Source: JAPORK01 sp026710285
GTDB taxonomy: Bacteria > Pseudomonadota > Gammaproteobacteria > Pseudomonadales > Endozoicomonadaceae
Direction: 5' to 3'
NCBI GenBank assembly: GCA_965201045.1
Contig: OZ241746.1
Span: 4,154,001-4,218,000 of the forward strand
DNA: 64,000 bases
Notes under the pieces: model-generated
Database searches by the model: none
What the model was told of the DNA's origin: nothing
What the model saw: the letters and a program-made list of their open reading frames with translations, nothing else
Made by a program: the position numbers and the translations under genes
Shown here: positions 63,859-64,000 of the stretch, piece after piece
Layout: each line of letters begins with the position of its first letter
How positions within the stretch are numbered: the stretch's first letter is position 1

Positions 63859-64000
63859 ATGGTTGTACTGTCTTCTAAAATAAACAAGCAGCATGCTGAT
63901 TACCAACACAATACAGCAATCAATAAACAACATGTTAACCTGTTGCAGCAACAAGTAAAAAAAATCACAAACGGTGGTAGTGAAGCAGCCAGAAGCAGAC
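63859..64000 (+). CDS. mccB: Methylcrotonyl-CoA carboxylase beta subunit, partial
   Basis: Only the first 47 codons are in the window (MVVLSSKINKQHADYQHNTA, then LLQQQVKKITNGGSEAARSR). The start resembles the biotin-independent carboxyltransferase subunit of methylcrotonyl-CoA carboxylase, and its place four bases after ivd is the usual liu-type order. The enzyme would carboxylate 3-methylcrotonyl-CoA to 3-methylglutaconyl-CoA. The call depends partly on context because the catalytic part is cut off. Confidence 0.8.
   Translation, partial: MVVLSSKINKQHADYQHNTAINKQHVNLLQQQVKKITNGGSEAARSR

Overview
The window reads as an AT-rich chromosome segment of a host-associated gammaproteobacterium. That placement rests on the gene set: ppsA paired with ppsR, epd, pdxH, ratA-ratB, cysB, prc, prpC-prpD, sbcB and ligA, with gene lengths close to their enterobacterial or pseudomonad relatives. 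Type III secretion genes, candidate exported or effector-like proteins, decayed insertion sequences and long non-coding stretches point to a pathogen or symbiont with a loosely packed genome. The genus cannot be decided from sequence reading alone.

Layout. 0-15 kb is mostly housekeeping: trpA, accD, a repeat-filled gap, mtnN, the 2-methylcitrate genes prpC and prpD, a secreted LRAT-fold protein, divergent ppsA/ppsR, epd, a small cationic secreted protein, alr, ratA and ratB. 15.5-18.4 kb is an accessory patch: an IS3-family relic invaded by a tnpB-only IS200/IS605 element, then an endonuclease I lipoprotein gene lying between two copies of the end of a short-chain dehydrogenase gene. The dehydrogenase and a FadD-type acyl-CoA ligase form an operon at 18.4-20.9 kb. 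21.2-23.7 kb holds four type III secretion genes in the order sctD-sctE-sctF-sctG, ended by a convergent folK; the ring lipoprotein gene sctJ sits alone near 38.6 kb. 24.7-33 kb carries an FAD oxidoreductase with a rhodanese, cysB, a 5'-nucleotidase, a MORN-repeat protein, ruvX, an NTF2-like protein and a CADD-like heme-oxygenase-fold diiron protein. 33-38 kb has a KfrA-type coiled-coil protein with a likely operator, a nested IS3/IS256 wreck, and two paralogous unknown genes separated by an intact-looking 205-bp MITE.

39.4-45.6 kb returns to housekeeping genes (sbcB, ligA, a Kef-type antiporter). 45.9-54 kb is the most unusual block: three tandem copies of a gene for a secreted protein of about 490-530 residues that I do not recognise, each preceded by a long AT-rich non-coding region that is itself conserved between copies. 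54.4-59.1 kb has prc, kbl and pdxH. 59.2-62.6 kb is a gene graveyard: an IS256 end, a WD40-repeat pseudogene split by a second MITE (242 bp, TTAG target duplication), a MarR-type regulator, a palindrome and another broken ORF. The window ends in a leucine-degradation operon, ivd followed by the start of the methylcrotonyl-CoA carboxylase beta subunit gene.

Themes. Propionyl-CoA, fatty-acid and leucine catabolism with PEP synthase suggest growth on organic and fatty acids with gluconeogenesis. epd and pdxH belong to pyridoxal phosphate synthesis, used here by alr and kbl. The type III genes, the two paralogues at 36-37 kb and the MORN, LRAT and WD40 proteins are candidate host-interaction factors; that is inference. 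I found no tRNA, rRNA or CRISPR array.
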